Positions 46,188-47,115 of a stretch of DNA of 47,115 nucleotides are shown piece by piece (the first letter of the stretch is position 1; every line of letters begins with the position of its first letter). Made by a program: the position numbers and the translations under genes. The notes under the pieces were generated by a model that was given only the letters and a program-made list of their open reading frames with translations, had not been told where the DNA came from and made no database searches. This stretch comes from a virus: the IMG/VR virus record IMGVR_UViG_3300047557_000923, positions 1 through 47,115 of that record; one strand, written 5' to 3'.

Positions 46188-47115
46188 ATGGCGAGAAACC
46201 TCGGAGAAGCGTTCGTTCAGATCTCGCCCGACCTATCCGGCTTCGGACCCGAACTACAGGCCGGAGTCCAGGCCGCCATGTCGAAGGCGGTCGGTGAAGT
46301 CGAGGAAGCAAACGACGAGATCGAAGCGTCGTTTCGGGCGACGGCTCAGGCCGCCGAAACTGCTCTCGGTCAGGTAGACGGAGACGGCTTCCAGAAGGTA
46401 CGTCAGGCCGCTAACCAGGCCGGTGAGACGATCGGAGCGCAACTCCGGGAAGGAGCCCTCGAAGGCGATCGGGCTCTCGCCGACGTCGATGGTGACGGCT
46501 TCCGAGAAGTACGGGACGAGGCCAAGAAAGCCGGTGATGCGATCGGCGACTCGCTCGCCGAAGGAGCGAAAGAGGGCGACCGGGCGATTTCTAACCTGGC
46601 AAAGTCTGCCGGGTTCGCCGCTCTCGCCGCCGGGATCACCAAGTTCGCTACAGACTCAGTCAATGCGTTCGCCGACCTCGGCGAGACTGTCTCGAAAGCG
46701 ACCGTCATCTTCGGCGACGGGGTCGATGAAATTATCCGGTTCGGTGACGAGGCATCGCAGGCTCTAGGCCAGTCAAAGCAGGCCGCTATCGCCGCCGCCT
46801 CCGACTTCGCTATCTTCGGTAACGCCGCCGGACTGACAGGTCAGGAACTCGCTAACTTCTCCGTCGATCTGACGACCCTCGCTTCTGACCTCGCATCGTT
46901 CTCCAACACGACGCCCGAGGATGCGGTGCTCGCTCTCGGAGCCGCCCTGCGTGGCGAGTCAGAACCGATCCGACGATACGGAGTCCTGCTCAACGAGGCG
47001 ACTCTCCAACAGCGTGCGGTCGAGATGGGTATCCGAGACACCCTCGGACCTCTCACCCAGCAGGAACGGGTCCTAGCCGCACAGGCTGAGATCTTCGCTC
47101 AGACCTCGCTCGCAC
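46188..47115 (+). CDS. Tape measure protein, N-terminal part (partial at window end)
   Basis: The reading frame opens at ATG 46188 (MARNLGEAFVQISPDLSGFG) and runs to the window end, where it overlaps the frame starting at base 2. N-terminal features: QISPDLSGFGPELQAGVQAAM, the typical start of actinophage tape measures; two related internal repeats with D-x-D-x-D-G-F and (R/Q)xAxxA/xG (LGQVDGDGFQKVRQAANQAG and LADVDGDGFREVRDEAKKAG); then a hydrophobic segment (ISNLAKSAGFAALAAGITKF). The joined length is about 1,220 residues, which would predict a tail of medium length (roughly 1.5 angstrom per residue). Confidence 0.92.
   Translation, partial: MARNLGEAFVQISPDLSGFGPELQAGVQAAMSKAVGEVEEANDEIEASFRATAQAAETALGQVDGDGFQKVRQAANQAGETIGAQLREGALEGDRALADVDGDGFREVRDEAKKAGDAIGDSLAEGAKEGDRAISNLAKSAGFAALAAGITKFATDSVNAFADLGETVSKATVIFGDGVDEIIRFGDEASQALGQSKQAAIAAASDFAIFGNAAGLTGQELANFSVDLTTLASDLASFSNTTPEDAVLALGAALRGESEPIRRYGVLLNEATLQQRAVEMGIRDTLGPLTQQERVLAAQAEIFAQTSLA
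46943..47115 (+). repeat. 173-base overlap with bases 1-173 (circle closure)
   Basis: The last 173 bases match bases 1-173 except at seven positions (127, 130, 133, 139, 142, 145 and 148 in the first copy), all third codon positions and synonymous. It shows that the sequence closes on itself. Confidence 0.9.

Overview
The window looks like an essentially complete, circularly closing genome of a tailed phage (siphovirus type) that infects an actinobacterium. Its last 173 bases repeat its first 173 with seven synonymous differences, and the tape-measure gene runs across that junction. The actinobacterial host is inferred from a WhiB-type iron-sulfur protein, TANNNT -10 boxes placed 6-7 bases before start codons (leaderless transcripts), high G+C, ERF/HNH/HTH genes of actinophage type, and M15 and transglycosylase wall enzymes. 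Every gene I can support is on the + strand. I see no integrase, excisionase, CI-type repressor, DNA polymerase or tRNA, so a lytic phage relying on host replication is the simplest reading. The glycine-rich adhesin, the 7253 protein and the oxygenases resemble those of aquatic phages, but no host can be named.

Layout on the circle: packaging (TerS 21150, TerL 21692); a block of tiny accessory genes (23.1-25.7 kb); head genes (portal 25785, MuF-zincin fusion 27673, small genes, capsid maturation protease 30793, major capsid protein 33064); a putative major tail protein (35581); a two-domain glycosyltransferase (36519); connector genes (37968-39510); an 868-residue collagen-like fibre protein (39507) followed by a family-2 glycosyltransferase (42123); an envelope block of a lipoprotein, membrane proteins and a secreted Pro/Thr-rich stalk protein (42896-45067); a gp10-like tail completion protein, frameshifted tail chaperones and the tape measure (45070 through the junction to 2908); tail tip, adhesin and three consecutive 2-oxoglutarate/Fe(II) dioxygenases (2905-9442); an endolysin (9972) and a strong terminator at 10802.

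The 10.9-21.1 kb region is the likely early/middle region. It holds small Cys-rich (zinc-ribbon) proteins, an ERF single-strand annealing protein, an HNH endonuclease, HTH proteins, two Mom-like DNA-modification proteins (one next to a ParB-like protein), the WhiB-like protein, a RusA-like protein and a membrane-anchored transglycosylase. It and the 23-30 kb accessory block are tied together by a repeated promoter: TTG(A/C)-type -35, then a CCGAC-N4-GTCGG palindrome filling the 17-base spacer, then a -10, often with the start codon 6-7 bases further on.

The most interesting candidate system is a possible collagen-modification module. A Gly-X-Y fibre protein is encoded in the same transcription unit as glycosyltransferases, and three putative hydroxylase-type dioxygenases lie further along the late genes. 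Other points of interest are the leaderless/operator regulon, an in-frame amber codon splitting a small conserved gene (24500), a head-morphogenesis protein fused to a zinc-metallopeptidase domain, and a structured RNA leader at 13668.
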